Shown here: positions 61,574 through 64,000 of the stretch, in pieces
How the letters are laid out: every line of letters starts with the position of its first letter
Numbering within the stretch: position 1 is the stretch's first letter
NCBI GenBank assembly: GCA_001464315.1
Contig: LNFK01000075.1
Location: 124,001-188,000, forward strand
Length of the DNA stretch: 64,000 nt
Reading direction: 5' to 3'
DNA from: Sphingomonadales bacterium Ga0077559
GTDB taxonomy: Bacteria > Pseudomonadota > Alphaproteobacteria > Sphingomonadales > Sphingomonadaceae
Program-made: the position numbers and the translations under genes
Notes under the pieces: model-generated
Database searches by the model: none
What the model was told of the DNA's origin: nothing
Seen by the model: the letters and a program-made list of their open reading frames with translations, nothing else

Positions 61574-64000
61574 TTAGCCGCTATTGCGCAGCGCAGTCGC
61601 GATGGCATTAATCGTTAGCTGGATGCCCTCGCCGATACGTTCGTCGGCTTCGCCCGCGCGGTGGCGTTTCATCAGTTCGATCTGGAGCAGGTTGAGCGGC
61701 TCGATATAGGGCAAGCGCAGTCGGATCGAGTTATTGAGTGCGGGGTGTGCTTCTAGCAGGTGACTTTGACCGGTAGCGTCCAAGAGGCTGTCGCGGGAAG
61801 CATGCCAGCCGTCTTTGATCCGCCCAAAAAGGGTGTCTGCCAGCGCATGGTCCTCAACCAGCCCGGCATAATGCGCGGCGATTCCCATGTCCGATTTTGC
61901 CAGCACCATTTCCATATTGGCAAGGATCGTCTGGAAGTAAGACCATTCGCCCGCCATCGCCTTGAGCAGTCCCTTGTCCGCAAATTCCCCAAGTGCCTGC
62001 CCCGTGCCGTACCAGCCGGGGAGCATTACGCGGGCCTGTGCCCAGCTGAACACCCAAGGAATCGCGCGCAGATCTTCGATGGCGTCGGAAGCGGTGCGGC
62101 TTGAAGGGCGCGAACCGATTTTTAACGTTGCGATCTCGTTGATCGGGGTCATTTGGCGGAAAAATGTTCGGAAGCCCTCAGTTTCGTAGACCAGTCCGCG
62201 ATAATGGCGGAATGCACTTGCGGACAGTTCGGCCATCGCCGCTTTGAAACGGGTAACGTCGGCGTCGGCAATCGGGTCGCTTGAAAGCGTCGCCAGCATG
62301 GTTGCAGACGCCATCGTTTCCAGCGAAGTCACAGCGTTGTCGACGGTGCCATATTTGGCGGCGATGACCTCGCCCTGTTCGGTGATCCTTATGCGCCCCT
62401 GCACGGTGCCCTGCGGCTGCGCAAGGATGGCTCCGAACGCCGAGCCGCCACCGCGACCGACCGCCCCTCCGCGGCCGTGGAATAATTGCATCGCAACGTC
62501 TGCCTCGGTGAACACCGGGGCAAGCGCACTTGACGCCTCGTATAATTCCCATGTCGAGGTCAGGTATCCGCCGTCCTTGTTCGAATCCGAATAGCCGATC
62601 ATCACTTCCTGATGCCCGCGCGCCTGAGCCAGCGCACGCATTTGCGGAATAGCAAAGAAGGCGCGCATGGTGGCGGGTGCGGCCTGCAAATCGGCGATGG
62701 TCTCGAATAAGGGTACCGACATGATCGTCGCGCTCGGTGTTCCGTCTTCGGTGACACGGTAGAGGCCAGCCTGCTTAAGCAGCACATAGACTTCAAGCAT
62801 GTCGGAGACGCTTGTCGTCTTGCTGATATTGTAGGTCGTGATTGCGGCGCGCCCAAAATCGGCCTGTGCCTTGGCAGCGGCGCGGATGATGGCGAGTTCC
62901 TTGGCGGTTTCTTCACTATATTCTGTCCATTCCCCCGCGAGCGGACGATTGTGCGAGAGTTCGGCAATGAGCAGCGCCACGCGGTCATCTTCGTCAAGCG
63001 CCGCATAATCTGCGGCGACACCGGCGGTCTTGAACAACTCGGATATTACGCGGTCATGGACGTCACTGTTCTGGCGCAGGTCAAGCGTCGCCAAATGGAA
63101 GCCGAAGATTTCGACACTGCGGATCAGACGACCCAAAGCCCCGCCGCTCGATAGCGCACCATCGCCGTCGCTGGCGAGTCCCGCCGCGACGGTTACAAGA
63201 TCGGCACGCAGCTCTTCAGGGCCCGAATAAGGCGCACCCGCCAGGCCTGACGGACGCGGCGGCTGGTCGCCGATCAGTTTGATGTGCGTTGCCGCAAGCC
63301 GCGCGTAGATGCCCGACATCGCCCGGCGGTAAGGTTCGTCGGCACGGCTGGGGGCGGCGTCGCCGCTCTTTTCAGCAAGTGCGAGCACGGCGCCGGGTGT
63401 CTCGCTCATGGCGCTGGAAATGGAAATCTCGGCACCAAGTTTGTGGATGCTGTCCAGATAATGCCGGATCGCGGTGCCCCCGTCGCGGCTGATCGCGTAG
63501 CGCAGCGTGTCGGCATCGACGAAGGGATTTCCGTCACGATCGCCGCCAATCCACGTGCCGAGCCGCACAAAACCTGGTGGCCGCGCGCCCAGCGCTTTCT
63601 CCCATCGCGCATACAGCTTCGGCAGCGCGGTCAGGAACACTTCCTGCATAGTGGCGCGGGCGTTTTCGATCTCGTCGGCCACGAACAGTTTCTCGCGGCG
63701 CAGCGGACGCGTTTGCCAAAGCAATGCAATCTGCCGGTAGATCGCAGCATCGATATCGTCACCGTCGGTAGTAACGCTCTGCCCATCGTCGCGCAGCGCC
63801 ATAAGTGTCGCGATGCGATTCTTATGGTCGATGATGCTCTTGCGGCGGACCTCGGTCGGGTGTGCAGTCAGGACGGGAACGATCAGGCTGTGCGACAGCA
63901 TCTCGAAGACGGCCTCGCGGTTGACACCCTCAGCCTTCAACCGCTCGAACGCTTCGGCCACGGTCGCACCATCATCATGCGCCAAGCCCTGCCGGTCTTC
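61574..64000 (-). CDS. ppc: Phosphoenolpyruvate carboxylase, N-terminus beyond window
   Basis: About 808 C-terminal residues of the anaplerotic PEP carboxylase. Motifs are VLTAHPTEVRRKSIIDHKNR (catalytic His region), RPLRREKLFVADEIENA, GYSDSNKDGGYLTSTWELYE and FHGRGGAVGRGGGSAF (PEP/bicarbonate loop). The end is LRNSG where most enzymes end RNTG. The frame stays open to the window edge, with coding-like sequence before an in-frame TTG (63985). The true start therefore lies outside. Confidence 0.97.
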   Translation of the reverse strand, partial: EDRQGLAHDDGATVAEAFERLKAEGVNREAVFEMLSHSLIVPVLTAHPTEVRRKSIIDHKNRIATLMALRDDGQSVTTDGDDIDAAIYRQIALLWQTRPLRREKLFVADEIENARATMQEVFLTALPKLYARWEKALGARPPGFVRLGTWIGGDRDGNPFVDADTLRYAISRDGGTAIRHYLDSIHKLGAEISISSAMSETPGAVLALAEKSGDAAPSRADEPYRRAMSGIYARLAATHIKLIGDQPPRPSGLAGAPYSGPEELRADLVTVAAGLASDGDGALSSGGALGRLIRSVEIFGFHLATLDLRQNSDVHDRVISELFKTAGVAADYAALDEDDRVALLIAELSHNRPLAGEWTEYSEETAKELAIIRAAAKAQADFGRAAITTYNISKTTSVSDMLEVYVLLKQAGLYRVTEDGTPSATIMSVPLFETIADLQAAPATMRAFFAIPQMRALAQARGHQEVMIGYSDSNKDGGYLTSTWELYEASSALAPVFTEADVAMQLFHGRGGAVGRGGGSAFGAILAQPQGTVQGRIRITEQGEVIAAKYGTVDNAVTSLETMASATMLATLSSDPIADADVTRFKAAMAELSASAFRHYRGLVYETEGFRTFFRQMTPINEIATLKIGSRPSSRTASDAIEDLRAIPWVFSWAQARVMLPGWYGTGQALGEFADKGLLKAMAGEWSYFQTILANMEMVLAKSDMGIAAHYAGLVEDHALADTLFGRIKDGWHASRDSLLDATGQSHLLEAHPALNNSIRLRLPYIEPLNLLQIELMKRHRAGEADERIGEGIQLTINAIATALRNSG

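Noticed and set aside
63983-63985. TTG at the right end as the start of PEP carboxylase
   Set aside because: The frame remains open and coding-like up to the window edge, and the known protein has more residues before this point.

Overview
The window looks like chromosome of a sphingomonad-type alphaproteobacterium (Sphingopyxis/Sphingorhabdus-like). This is inferred from gene content and order, not from an rRNA: an ArsR-methyltransferase/metF/split-metH operon, hom near glpX and recJ, an FeS-type (6-4) photolyase, many small alanine-rich lipoproteins and a moderately GC-rich core. No rRNA, phage, transposase or CRISPR array is seen.

Region 1 (1-21.5 kb) is ordinary chromosome. It holds a methionine-cycle operon (metH start, metF, ArsR-methyltransferase regulator) reading leftward from a perfect 32-bp palindrome, two small lipoproteins, a class A beta-lactamase-like lipoprotein, a HerA-like ATPase, queF, a photolyase, sseA-metC, a MerR/TipAS regulator with an SMR efflux pump, hbd, hom, glpX, recJ and tRNA-Glu(UUC).

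Region 2 (21.7-45.6 kb) is a surface-polysaccharide locus that is visibly more AT-rich. It encodes an O-antigen ligase/polymerase-like protein, a Wzc-type tyrosine autokinase with a (Tyr-Gly)6 tail, and WbpA-B-D-E plus WbpI for UDP-ManNAc3NAcA. It also has a WbpG-HisH-HisF cassette that turns a 3-acetamido group into an acetamidino group, FnlA-B-C for UDP-L-FucNAc, a Wzx flippase, a Wzy-like polymerase, three GT4 transferases, two methyltransferases and a WecA/WbpL-type initiating transferase. The enzyme set resembles that of the Pseudomonas aeruginosa O5-type O antigen (ManNAc3NAcA, ManNAc3NAmA, FucNAc).

Region 3 (45.8-49.4 kb) has a small membrane protein, a Tyr/Asn/Arg-rich lipoprotein, a cytochrome P450 and a TonB-like protein.

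Region 4 (49.7-59.5 kb) is a second glycan module. A polyprenyl-phosphate-type GT2 is followed by a markedly GC-rich block (51.0-56.4 kb) of five tightly overlapping genes: an ArnT/PMT-like membrane transferase, methyltransferase, GT4, methyltransferase and an AglD/UPF0104-like membrane protein. Then come a decayed 3' fragment of a DUF885 gene and wecC-wecB for UDP-ManNAcA. The intact DUF885 gene lies just beyond wecB, so the wecBC pair sits between a diverged fragment and a full copy of the same gene. This points to a recombination or acquisition boundary.

Region 5 (59.6-64 kb) is the intact DUF885 protein and the C-terminal part of PEP carboxylase, cut by the window edge.

The most unusual material is the GC-rich glycan block with its duplicated boundary gene, the palindrome over the regulator start, and the amidino-sugar O-antigen locus.
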